64,000 bases of DNA, from positions 5,425,001 to 5,489,000 of the forward strand of contig CM037475.1 of the NCBI GenBank assembly GCA_021014325.1. Direction: 5' to 3'. The notes under the pieces were generated by a model. The model was given only the letters and a program-made list of their open reading frames with translations. It was not told the DNA's origin and did no database searches. Below are positions 46,002-56,508 of the stretch, piece by piece; position 1 is the stretch's first letter, and each line of letters starts with the position of its first letter. The DNA is from Plazaster borealis (taxonomy: Eukaryota > Echinodermata > Asteroidea > Forcipulatida > Labidiasteridae). The translations under genes and the position numbers were made by a program.

Positions 46002-46123
46002 GGGCGGCATGGAGATTGGAAGATGATGAGACCAGGAACCCACCACCTTCCCCGTCGATCGATGACACTCCCTTCGCTCGGGCCACCTCACAACCTTACT
46101 ATGCTGTGCCACCAAAATTCACG
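46002..46123 (+). CDS. ANKFN1: ANKFN1-like gene, coding exon 2 (common exon)
   Basis: Acceptor TCCTCCACAG ends at 46001 and donor ACG/GTAGGT follows 46123. With the one base carried from upstream it encodes 41 residues including WRLEDDETRNPPPSPSIDD and ending AVPPKFT. The composition is acidic and Pro/Ser-rich, as in an unstructured linker, and GC content is well above the surrounding intron. It ends in phase 0, matching the next exon. Both candidate 5' exons (17068-17186 and 34202-34256) would splice here in the same frame. Confidence 0.85.
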
Positions 46124-46507
46124 GTAGGTGAAAAAACTAGATGTTCCAACCTGGGATAAAAATGTGTGAACAAGAATAATTTAGGATCCTTTAAATGTTT
46201 TAAAAGAGCCGGCTGGACATCTTCAACTTTGACTTAAAAAAAAAATCCCATTAGCCTTTTTGAGATATGGTGGCACTATAGGAGTGCACTGTAGGATTTG
46301 GGTTTATACAGACAAATTTACCAAAATCAAACAGTGTTTTAGTAATGTGTCCGCCATATCTCAAAACGGCTTATTGGACTGTGCTACAATTTAAATGTTC
46401 AAATGAACCTACAACTTATCTGTCCTTTTGTCACCATTGTAGTGTGTTACAATTTGGAAATTAAAATCATCCATCCTCTTTTCTCTGTACACCATTGGAA
46501 TGTTTTG

Positions 46508-46618
46508 GGGTTGAACAAAGAAAAGTTTACTAGAGCGGGATTTGAACCAACGACCTCTGGATTAACTTGCCGGCGCTCTACCAACTGAGCTATCTAGCCC
46601 TATGTTGGTGGTCTCCCT
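46508..46618 (-). mobile_element. SINE family A, full head copy
   Basis: Reverse strand: GGGAGACCACCAACATAG leader, GGGCTAGATAGCTCAGTTGG, AGAGCGCCGG, GTCGTTGGTTCAAATCCCG and a tail of TTTTCTTTGTTCAACCCC. Same leader and tail as 1396-1527. Confidence 0.7.
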
Positions 46619-47327
46619 TAGAATGTGTTACAATTTGAATATTGAAATCATCCATCTGCTTAGTTGGTACACCATTGGTCGTTGTACAATTTGAATATTC
46701 AAATTAGCCAGCTTCTACGCATTTATACTCCTTTGGTGGATAATAGCGGTATTGAAAATTACAGCTTTGCAGTAATGTTTTTTTCTTCCAGTTTTATAAA
46801 TGAATTTAAACCAAAACTAGCTTGTGATGTGTTTCTCGTTGCTGCTTTTTTGTTGTGCGTATAAATGTACCTTAAGGAATATTCCGTGGACTGAAATAAC
46901 CGCACTCTGGATTTCTTTATTTTGCTCTGACAGCCTCACAAACATGTTGTTTTTGCCCCTTGGTTAGTACAACGCTATAATTGCTAGCACGCTTTAGTTT
47001 TCTAGCACTCCCCCGCCCCCTTCAAATAATAAAGAACCCCTCTCGGATAGTAACATTTGTGTGGGTGTTTGAACATAAATCATGTTCTTAGAGACGTTAA
47101 ATGCCAATCAGAGGCGTACTGTGTGCACATGTAATTTATTTGCACTTTGAAAGATGTATGCGAGCCCCTACTCTAAGTAATTCAGCCAATATGGCAACTC
47201 ACTCTCTGCTGCAGGGTTTCGTTTTTTCTGTAAATACAAAAACTAGAAAGATATATTTTCGCGAGATCTAGGGAGGTTTGTAGAATTACCTTGGGACTAT
47301 TGAATAGGAGATACCAGCAGCAGGCAT
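46619..47327. other. Intronic DNA, nothing recognised
   Basis: Short ORFs only. The start (TTACAATTTGAATATTGAAATC) repeats a block also near 46447 and 46687, a minor local duplication. Confidence 0.35.
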
Positions 47328-47520
47328 CAGGGCCCTGGCAATTTCATGGCTCTGCTTACCGTAAGCAAAGAATCGCCGCTTACGAAAGCAGGGAATTACG
47401 TGCTGATGTCAAGTGTATTTCAAAGGTTAGCAGAGAATTTTTGCTTGTGCGCATGCGTACTCCACGTTACTTAGGCATTCTTTGCTAACACAGCTGGTGC
47501 AGAAATTCAGCCCTTGCCCT
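47328..47520. repeat. Diverged palindromic element (TTAGCAAAGAATG / CTTACGAAAG type)
   Basis: GGGCCCTGGCAATTTCATGG, GCTTACCGTAAGCAAAGAAT, GCATTCTTTGCTAACACAGC and AAATTCAGCCCTTG give loosely inverted ends related to 34701-34816. Confidence 0.45.
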
Positions 47521-47567
47521 TGTAAGCAAGGAATGGTGATCACAAGTGTAAAATCTATTGGTTTACA

Positions 47568-47670
47568 GAAAATCAGGTAAATCTTATTGGTTTACAGAAA
47601 TGTGCACATGCTGAGAATTACACCGACCGTGTAATCTGGTAGGCCTACGTCTGCTGCCACCTAGGGGTCC
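47568..47670. mobile_element. Family M element, one-ended copy
   Basis: TCTGCTGCCACCTAGGGG at 47650-47667 matches the family M right end; CAGGTAAATCTTATTGG (duplicated TTATTGGTTTACAGAAA) lies upstream. Confidence 0.45.
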
Positions 47671-47758
47671 AAAATTCTCCCATTGTTTGGATGCTAAAAA
47701 AATCATGACTGATCAGTAAAACTTCTTAGATCGCGTTCTCACCTAGTTCAATAACTTT

Positions 47759-47992
47759 AGGGCATCGTGGCCGAGTGGTCTAGTGCGCCATTCACAGAGT
47801 GTGGGTTCGAATCCCGGCCTGGCTGGTCACGACTCTTGTGTCCTTCAGCAAGACGCTTTACCATAATTGCTTAGTCCTTCTGATGGGGCATAAGTCCTGT
47901 GTACTAGGATTGGTAGCGCATGTAAAAGAACCCAGAACACTTAACCTTGGAAGAGTAGCACCTTGGTGTTTCTGGTTCATTGCAAGCCCCCA
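47759..47992 (+). mobile_element. tRNA-Leu-like SINE (family B), internally deleted copy
   Basis: GGCATCGTGGCCGAGTGG head, anticodon arm deleted, GTGTGGGTTCGAATCCCGG, TCCTTCAGCAAGACGCTTTA, GTAAAAGAACCCAG and GCACCTTGGTGTTTCTGG. The 3' hairpin and tail are missing. Confidence 0.7.
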
Positions 47993-50044
47993 CTGTCTAC
48001 AGGTTTCCTTAGGCCTCCACTTTATAGTCAGTAGATTTGCTTTGGATTTGCTTTGGAGGCATCTTTGGTTTCATGACCAGAAATTAATTGTTTACAATAA
48101 GAATTTGCATTTTGCAAAATTTGTGGATGTGTCAAGGATCTCCAATGGCTGACTCTGGAACGCTAGCTGTCGGTAGACTACCAGCAAAATTTTCATTGTT
48201 TGTGTATTTCTGAGCTTGGGCATGCTTTTGGGTGCACCCCACTAAATAGGGAGAAAACAGAGTGTCGGCCTCAATAATATGTTCTACGTTGTCAAAATAT
48301 TCTATATTAGACTGATTTGAGAACCCAATAAAAGGGGTACAGTTTACAAATGTTGCGCAATTGTGACCTGGGGGTTGTTGACTTCCAACTTGAGGTATTT
48401 TGGACGACATAGGCCCTGAAAGAAAATGGTCCTATTTGCCAAGAGGTGTAGGGACGTTTTTTCAAGATTGATGCTCGGACGTTTTGAAAATTACATTGGT
48501 GTAGGGGTGTTTTTATTTGGAGGGAGAATAACTCGACGGGCCTTGGGACTCCCCATATTAAATTGAGCAGAGGATAAAAGTTCAAGAGTCAATGGATAAT
48601 TGTCTCTTTACTGTAAAAAGCTTTGAGACTTCCAAGTATTTTAATTTAATTTTTGAATATTTAGCATTTTGCACTGTATGATGGGAGTTGGGGTGCACCT
48701 TTCTTTGGTACATAAATATCGGTACAGAAATACAGGTACATGTTTGCATGGGATATTACATCATTGGATTTGGGGAAAAGTACATACCCTTCATTTTCTA
48801 GTTTAGAAAGGTCTGTTAAAAGGGAGCAGATGTTACCTCATTGGTACCTGGGAAAAGTATGCATAATATGTGAGCTACATGTTCCATACAATCATACAAT
48901 AGACTGTGAAATCAACAACTGTTGGCACAAGTATTATCTCAGGTTGGTTTGAAACTGGACCTGCTTTTTTGTTAGTTGACCTTTTCATGTATGACAACTT
49001 TTGAAATAGGGGATTCTCCAAACTAGCCTGTCTATTAGTGATGTTAAATTTTTAATTTATACGCCACCATGGTGGATAAACTCACACATTTTTTCAGGTT
49101 AATAGAAACACTGTCAAACTTTTGTGTTGCATGTATGCACTCAGTAGAAATACGATCCTGAACGTTGTGAATGTGACGTCACGCTAAGATAGTCGCTCGC
49201 TTTCAATTGCACCATTTGATGCAAAATATGCGTAAGGGCTTGGACGGTTACTTAATGCAACAGGGGCAGTTACATGTACGTCGACCGATGAAAGCAAACT
49301 CTGGCAATATCTGGTGCTCTTAGCTCCTTACTGTTTATAAAGAACATTTTTTTTTATACTTTGCTTGTATCAGAAAAAAACAGTATACCCTCAGCATCAT
49401 CTTGTAACTGGTTGATTTTCTCAAGAGAGAAGATTGAAATGCTAGATTTTATACTTTCAAGATCCAAAATAACAATGAAGAAACCTTTTTTTTTTCAGAG
49501 GGGTGTAGTTTGTCTTTATCTGTCAGTCGGGTGGAAAGAATGCATTGGAATTAAATGAGCAAAATGCTATGTTGTTTTAAACAACTGCGAACGAAACAGC
49601 GGTTGATTCGGATCTGCATGTACTTAAAGTACTCACCCAAACCAAGGTGTTTCAATGTTAAACATCAGGAAACAGCAGTTGAACCTTTCCACCCTTGTTT
49701 GTTGGGAGGTGCTGTTCCCTGACTGGGCGTTTGCCTTGGTAATTCAGTATTTAATTTATGGATTGTTAAGATCATATTCTTGCATTAGCAAAACAGCTCA
49801 ATTGAAGCGGAGTACCGGTTACCGGTGACCCTCTTTAGGGATCACACCATTTTCAATGCCCACCCAACCCACTTCGTCTTAGCTATCCTGAGTTCATTAT
49901 CGATCATGCTGCAATTAAAAGATTAATTACCCACAAAAGAAATAGAGTAAATTATTGCCAGAAAGTCGACTTGGAAAGTCATTGAATTATACAGCCTGCT
50001 ACCTTTTTTCCCTGACCTGTTTTTCTTACAAGCATCTGGGGGGG
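47993..50044. other. Intronic DNA, nothing recognised
   Basis: Overlapping short ORFs on both strands without motifs. A poly-G run ends it at about 50039-50049. Confidence 0.35.
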
Positions 50045-50187
50045 GGGGGTTCTTCACTATTTTCTTGTGACTCCGATGACTAATTGAGCTTAAACTTTCA
50101 CAGGTTTGTCATTTCATGTGTGTGTTGGGTCACACAGAGTGCAGATGCTGGCCTTTGACAATTACCAATGTTGTCCATGTGCTTTAG
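50045..50187 (-). mobile_element. TTAA-type MITE, subfamily E, truncated copy
   Basis: TTCTTGTGACTCCGATGAC, TTAAACTTTCACAGGTTTG, ATTTCATGTGTGTGTTGGGT and TTACCAATGTTGTCCATG match 41345-41480. Confidence 0.65.
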
Positions 50188-50287
50188 TGCAACAGAAAAT
50201 TGAAAATAACAATTCACAAAGCTGGATGTGCCACGTAGCAATTTTGTCCTTTTTTTCAACTACAAACTTTGCATGTTTCTGAGGCAA

Positions 50288-50635
50288 GAGAAATACTTGG
50301 TAAGAACTACTGCAGCTTCTGATCGTATAAAGCATTTTGAGAAACATTTCACTTTGGGGTAATGTGGTTATGGGAAAATACATCAGTTTTTATCAAATTT
50401 AAATTTCAATCTGAGAAGCGTTTCTGTCAGAAACTTTTCTCAGATTGTGTATTCCAATTACGGAATATTCTTCCTGCGTGGACATAACTGCTCCGGATTT
50501 CAACGATATCTCAAAAACGCTACCACCTTTTAAATTGAAACTTTCACGGGTTAGTTTTATGGTATATATCTACAACTATATAGGATTGAAACAAACAGTG
50601 GGTTCCAATTTACCAAGCGTATACAATCCCTTTAA
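50288..50635 (+). mobile_element. TTAA-type MITE, subfamily D, copy 5, left-truncated
   Basis: ACTTGGTAAGAACTACTGCAG start, TGAGAAGCGTTTCTGTCAGA centre, TTCTTCCTGCGTGGACATAA, and right end GCGTATACAATCCCTTTAA with TTAA at 50632-50635. Confidence 0.75.
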
Positions 50636-51620
50636 CTGGTTGTACTTTTACCCTGCAACGTAATGCCGAATCATCCGTTTTTGCAAGATTGCTGCGCTGC
50701 GTTCAGGGAGCTGCAGATGGTACCACAACACTCTTTATTGGATCAGCCTCACAACTTCCTGAGGCTCACGGTTGGTTTTACGAGGACTCACCATCCCGCA
50801 TGTGGCATGAGTGTTGGTGCATCAGATGCCGTACAGAGCTCACACCTGTGTCAGAGGTGTTCATGTAAACCTCCCCCCACTGCCCCCCCTCCCCCTTGAG
50901 TGGGTTGAACGCTCTCCAAAGAAAAAGGGCCTGGAGGGGGCGATCATTCATGCATAATTCATGAGCCTTTCAAGTGAGGGTGGCGGGCAGAGGTGCTATA
51001 TTTGAATGTGTACCAAGTGCCACTTGGCATCGCTGATGGCAGGCGTGGATTAAAACCCGATACTTTGTAGTTAGATTTCACGTCAGCATTTGGGTGTAGT
51101 CGGACTATTAAAAATATATATAATTTAGCGAGGGAAATGGCGCAAATGTTCAGAACGAATAAAACTGCAGCTTGGCGAATCGGTATTAGGAATGATTTGC
51201 ATTTGAGTTCAAGTTACAAAGAACCTGTCGGTCATTTTAAAGAGGCCACGGGAATACTGCAAGACTTGGTCACATGGTCTTTAAATTTGCGTCGTGCTTT
51301 GTCAAAACGAATTATCCACCGATATGCAGATTTTGCGCCTTGAATGCAGCATCTAGTTCACTTCTGCATCTAGTTCTCTTCTGCATCTAGTTCATGTCTG
51401 GCTGAGCCCTATCTCACATGGCATGAAGCACTTCTCATATGATTGATCCTTATATCACAGGCAAGGCAACGATAAGAAAATCAAGATGACGTCAGACTTT
51501 TTTTTTTCTTTTCTAATGTCGGCCAGCTAGCTGCCGCCATTTTTTCTGTCGGATACCCTGCTCGCCAGTTAGATTAAAGCAATATCACTCGAAATATAAA
51601 AGTGGAACAGCCTTTATTTG
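50636..51620. other. Intronic DNA with a GC-richer patch
   Basis: 50663-50950 is GC-richer with a 78-codon Pro-ended ORF that I do not recognise. CTGCATCTAGTTC is repeated three times at about 51348-51394. Confidence 0.3.
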
Positions 51621-52099
51621 GTTGCTCGTACCATGAAGTGACCTATTTGTCAGAAATCACAAATCAATTTTTATACAAATTATTAATTTACTAATTACTG
51701 TTGACATTTTCAGCAAGCTATAGCGGGGTTCCGGCGTGGGTTTGTGACCTTTTGCATTTTCACGAAGTGACCTATTTTTGAAGCCTAGTATTTTCACGAA
51801 GTGACCTATCCCGATAGGTCTCAATATGCATTAGGTTTGTACACAGCGCTCTGTGGGCAAATTTTTTTAAAATTTATTTTCATGAAATGACCTATGTGTT
51901 TAGAAATTAAATACTTATTAAAATAGTTTCAGAAATGGAAACATATTGACAGTTCTGTGCAAATAAAGTAGTCAAATAGTCTTGAAAAAAATAAAATAAA
52001 TAATAAGCAGACTCCGAAACAGCAGTTTGAAAACTAGTGCAACTTCAATCGTGATTTTCTCCAAACACGTTTTTGGTTTTTTTTGCTGGTACGAGCGAT
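51621..52099. repeat. Possible inverted-end element with TGACCTAT array
   Basis: TGCTCGTACCA (51623-51633) is nearly mirrored by TGGTACGAGCG (52087-52097). Inside, ATGAAGTGACCTAT, CACGAAGTGACCTAT (twice) and CATGAAATGACCTAT occur at 51633, 51761, 51795 and 51881, plus an inverted ATAGGTC at 51814. Confidence 0.5.
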
Positions 52100-52414
52100 G
52101 ATTTTTAGCAGTCTTAGTTCATCACATAATATTTGAATGGAAGAGGTTTCCATTATAGATCCTCATCGCACAAGGCAATATATTACAGGCAACTTTAACA
52201 GCAATTAACCTGCACTGCATGCAAATTGGGGCAAATTTTTCTAACGATGTCGTGCTACCCAGAGAAAAATTATGTAAGGTTGAAATGGAATGTTATTTTC
52301 TTCGTTGAGATTGCCTGAAACGGGTCGCTTGTAAATGAGCCATTTGTGAGTTAGAGTTGAATAATATCTTGGTACAATGACTTGCTTAATAGTCACACGT
52401 TATCACTTAATGTT

Positions 52415-52627
52415 GAATTCCTCAGACTAAAGAGACAGTTGGGATGGCACATGAATCGGGGCAAGCGTAATGTGTAGTTACGTAAAGAGACGGCAAACAC
52501 AGAATGAATGTACATAAGGCAGTACAGTACCAGGGTTTGCTCATCTGGAGGTTGCTCTACAAGAGCGTGCCCCGAACCATTCGACATAGCAGCTGCTGTC
52601 TCTAAGAGTCTATAGTCTGAGGAATTC
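52415..52627. mobile_element. About 213-bp element with perfect 15-bp inverted ends
   Basis: GAATTCCTCAGACTA at 52415-52429 and TAGTCTGAGGAATTC at 52613-52627 are exact reverse complements. The next bases (AAGAGACAG / CTGTCTCT) continue the symmetry after an offset. It sits just 5' of a LINE 3' end. Confidence 0.6.
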
Positions 52628-52645
52628 AAATTTAAGCGGTAACTT

Positions 52646-52993
52646 GTGACTAAGCATAAATGCTGTCATGCTCACCGCATGCATGCCTGCAAGAAACCTC
52701 CGCTCAGCAAACAACAGAACAAAGATGCCCTTGTTATTCCAACTATTGCCACCAAAACATATGGTGAACGTAGTTTTCAGTTTGCTGGACCTCATTTATG
52801 GAACAATCTCCTTCTTCACATCAAACAGGCTACCACCATCTCACATTTCAAGACTCTTCTCAAAACTTTTCTGTTCAATTCATCGTATATGTAATTAAGT
52901 TCTTTTTGTTCTCCTGAGCACTTAGAGACATTCTTCTGAAGATGTTAGGCGCTATATAAATACAGTTGTTGTTATTATTATTATTATTAAGCA
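52646..52993 (+). mobile_element. LINE 3' end with RT C-terminal ORF and hairpin tail
   Basis: An open frame to a TAA at 52892-52894 reads KTYGERSFQFAGPHLWNNLL and, slightly later, TTISHFKTLLKTFLF. This is the conserved C-terminal segment of L2/CR1-like non-LTR ORF2 proteins (T-Y-G-x-R-S-F...P-x-L-W-N-x-L...F-K-x-x-L-K-x-x-L-F). After the stop come a hairpin at 52928-52945 and GGCGCTATATAAAT, then (GTT)n/(ATT)n. It is a 5'-truncated retroposon with no RT catalytic domain. Confidence 0.8.
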
Positions 52994-53954
52994 CAGAAAA
53001 AAGGACCGTCACCCATGAGAAAAAGTCATAACTTGAGAACTTCAAAGTGCCAGATGTACCATAGAGAAAGGACTATATGGAGTCAGCAAGTCATTGTACC
53101 AGCACATTATTCAAATCGAACTCGCAAATGGCTTATGGCTTTCAGTGTGGTGACAAAAAGAGTCTACCTTATACTGCTTGGTCATTGAACTCAAGGCCTC
53201 TACCCCCCCCCCTTTTAAAAAGAAAAAAACACACACAAGATGACGGCAGCAATGGTGTCCTGAAGATTTAGAAAAGGGCACGCTTTAATTCTACCCAGCT
53301 GCATTTGAACAACAGAATGCAAAGCATGGGTACATTATGATGCATGCATGCAAACTAAAATGGCCGTAGGCAGCGAAGGACTGCACGTTATACTCGCATG
53401 CACTTCAGTCTGCATAGAAATAGAAATTTTGTGCAAGGTCATTTGTGTCCTCACGTAATTTGGTGGCACTTGTTCAAGAGGGTCATGGGGAAAACTGCCG
53501 ATTAGTTTATGGAGTGATAATTAAGAAAGTGTGATTTTTAAAGGGTTGGTTTTTTTACGTGAGCGTCACAATTTTTTTTACAGAAGGGGGGGGGGGGGTA
53601 AATTGTCGCACTGTTTGGCCTTTCATACTGATTCCACACTGACTGGCACTTTGCCAAACATTTTTTCAAGAGGGTCAGAAGGAGGAGGTGGGGGATGGCT
53701 CTTTTTTTTTTTTTTTACTTTAAAAAGAAAAAAATCCTGTCATGACGCCACAGATTTCTCGCTTTAATTTGCAAGGAGACACATCCAAAATAAAGAACGT
53801 GACGGTGTGTAGATTTGGGGGCTTCCTTTTATTTTGAGCCTCTCCCCTTGACCCCCCCTCCCTTCCTCTGGCAATTTCCTTTTTAAAAATAAGATGAAAG
53901 GATACAAGGGAAAATCCTTGTAATAGTGTTTCTCTGTTGTTTCTTGTTTGTTAG
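52994..53954. other. Intronic DNA, nothing recognised
   Basis: Homopolymer runs (poly-C near 53200, poly-G near 53590, poly-T near 53705). No repeat family. Confidence 0.35.
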
Positions 53955-54091
53955 GATGAGGAGAAAGGCAGCAAGAGCAATGGGAGCAGCGGGCTCGTCA
54001 AGCTGGCCCGGCGGCTCAGCCAGAAGGGCGACAGGAGAGAGAACAAGGGTGACAAACCCCCCTGTAGACAGCGTTCCATCAGTGTGGACAG
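53955..54091 (+). CDS. ANKFN1: ANKFN1-like gene, coding exon 3
   Basis: Acceptor TTTGTTAG ends at 53954 and donor CAG/GTAAGG follows 54091. It encodes 45 complete codons plus two bases: a Ser/Gly-rich start, a basic stretch (KLARRLSQKGDRRENK) and a tail reading PPCRQRSISVD. RQRSIS fits the R-x-R-S-x-S consensus of AGC kinases and resembles a 14-3-3 docking site; this is a motif match only. Local GC is about 60 percent in an AT-rich neighbourhood. It ends in phase 2, and the two carried bases plus T at 62610 make serine. Confidence 0.88.
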
Positions 54092-54485
54092 GTAAGGCAT
54101 ATGACGTTCAAATCCATCAGGTTGACAAATTCCTCAAAGGTACAATAACTCATTTTAACGTCTCCCCCCTCCCTCCCCTCCCTCCCCATAGTCTAATTCT
54201 CTAGTTTTAAATAAATACACCCCCGTAAAATCAGCATCCTCATTAAATGCGGCAGTCACATTTTGGAGAAAATGCTGATTAATTATTTACAAGTTTGTGA
54301 ATGCTTTTTTTTATGTTATTATTATTATTATTTTTTGCAAATCAATATATGAGAAATGACTGTCTGGAGATGATTTTCTTTGGACAATTCGGATGATTCA
54401 CAATGCAGTTCGCCCTCTATAGTTTACCCCGGGGATCGGGAGAGGCCATTTTCCCAAATTGGATAGACTTAGCTTAGACTGGTCC

Positions 54486-54850
54486 CCTGTCTTTATCTGC
54501 AAGAATAAAGACAGGCACTGGTTTTACAGACCCAATGATTTCATTGGATACAATGATTTCATTGGATAAACGGGCAGTGACGTAAGCTTTCCATGTGTGT
54601 TATGATTGGTCGCTCTGAAGTGACGTGCTTGTCAGCTACAGCAGGAACTTTTAGATCGTCTGATGCTCTGCGCACATGTACATAATGTTTGTATGTAATG
54701 TTGTTTATACACAATGTAACTGCGACTACGAATCTCCGCCGTGTAAATGGATGCGAAGCAACTGGCAGGATCCTGCCAGTTGCTCAAGGCCGGTATCTGG
54801 CGTTATTCACGAGCCTCGATCGAACTGTGACATCGGATGTTCAGGCTAGA
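54486..54850. repeat. Composite hairpin region: stem, short tandem duplication, perfect palindrome
   Basis: CCTGTCTTTAT (54486-54496) pairs with ATAAAGACAGG (54505-54515). CAATGATTTCATTGGATA is duplicated in tandem (about 54532-54567). A perfect, loopless 26-bp palindrome lies at 54758-54783 (half GCAACTGGCAGGA). The segment 54784-54850 recurs inverted at 59298-59372. Confidence 0.65.
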
Positions 54851-55284
54851 CTTAGCTAAACAAATTCACACTCCAACTCCACAGCACTCTCCACAGCAAT
54901 CTTGAACGTAAAAAGGGTTCAATTTTGAGCAACTTGTGCATATTGAGTCGCTAAGCCGTACCATTTTAAGGGTATGTAACATGATCTCTAAAGACTGCTG
55001 AATGAAAATACTATGGCTATATGGACGGATCCATTTTGGGGTTTGCATGATGTCATGTACCAGTTTATGGGGGGGGGGCCATTACTGAGAAGCAAAGTTG
55101 CTCATGTTAGGCGCCGGGTGCAGGTTCCGTCTCGCATCATCCTGGCGCTACTTACTGTCAACATCACTAGTTAAAGAAGCCTTTGATGAACTTATTACAA
55201 ATGAACACTGTGTGCAGTCTATGGAGTAGTGCCTACCCAGTCATGTTGGCAGATGATGCTGATGTCGTATTCTATGTTAATCTC

Positions 55285-55656
55285 TTAAAGGAACATTACA
55301 GAGTTGGTTTTTGCCAACAAAACAGTTAAGCACTTTATATAATCCACCGTATACATAAACTGACAAACCTGTAGAAGTTTGAGATCGATCGGCCATCTGG
55401 GTCACGAGAAAATAGTGAAAAACCGATTACACATTTGCATGTGTTAATTTGTTATACAATGCAAGAATAAAACGCTCATGAGCGATAAACTCCAATCGGA
55501 AATAAGTTTCATTTATTTCTCATCAAATATAGCATTTCAGACAGAAATATTTCTAGGGATGTTTTCTACTATCATCATCATTAGACCGTGTAAGTTTTAT
55601 GTAAATCTGTGATATTAAAGAATTTTTTTATTACCAGTTCTGTAACGTTCCTTTAA
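55285..55656. mobile_element. TTAA-type MITE, subfamily F
   Basis: TTAAAGGAACATTACAGA at the left and CTGTAACGTTCCTTTAA at the right are inverted, with TTAA on both. The body differs from C, D and E but keeps the shared end design and size (372 bp). Confidence 0.75.
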
Positions 55657-55685
55657 CAAAAGGTGTCAGCCAGTTGACTGCCAGT

Positions 55686-55880
55686 GCCGAATTCAAAAAA
55701 AGCTGTTAAGCAGATAGTTCTGCTTAGCAAATATCTTTGCTAAACAAGAATCGAGTGGGGTACCAGTCGCAGAAACGTAAACTGTATGGTATTTTTGGCT
55801 GGTAACCTATTTCTGCTAAGCAATATATTTCTGTGCTTAGCAAGTTGTTATGCTTACATGCTTTATGAAATTGGGCCCAG
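55686..55880. mobile_element. TAAGCA palindromic element (family G)
   Basis: GCTGTTAAGCAGA, TTTGCTAAACAAGAATC, TTTTTGGCTGGTAACCTATT, TCTGCTAAGCAATA and CTTTATGAAATTGGGCCC. Confidence 0.7.
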
Positions 55881-56508
55881 GTCCCCAGCCTAGTGTGGGC
55901 AGTCAGCGATCATATAATGGTACATCATCTCGGGTTCACCACAGTCACAAAGCGGGTACGCGGAGTAGCCCCACCTATAGACTGAGTCTCCCAGAATGCT
56001 TAGTTATGGATTCTCAACTCACCATAGGAACTCATCACTGCTATCCATTAATAATTGTTGACGTGGACTGTTAATGAAAAAAATGTACAGATTCTTTCAA
56101 GAATGTCTTAATGAAAATGTAATTAATTGTCCAATAGTAGGGGGGCGTAGTGAATATCTTCTTATCTTGGCACCGGTACAACTTGGAGCGCTGTAAATGT
56201 CATTCACTGACTTACCCTGTGACATATTTTTCACTGTAAGCCACGCCCACTTCACACAAACTGGCTCCAACGTTTACCAAAAGCTCTAGGAAATGCATCA
56301 AGCTTGTTTTTCTTTGAGGATTTATGGGGTTTTTTATTTTTATTTTTAGGTAGACTTACCTTTCACATTATGTTTTGAAAAGAATCAAGAATCACAAATT
56401 TCTGTCAGAAGAAATGCCTTTGAACGATGAAATGAGGGATTTTGAGTGTGATTGTGAGACCTTGCTTTCTGCTTATTCTCACCCATCACTCTCGCTTTGC
56501 TGAGATGT

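Noticed and set aside
50663..50899. Possible exon encoding a Cys/Pro-ended peptide
   Set aside because: No recognisable motif or convincing splice pair; including it would not fit the exon 2 to exon 3 frame evidence.
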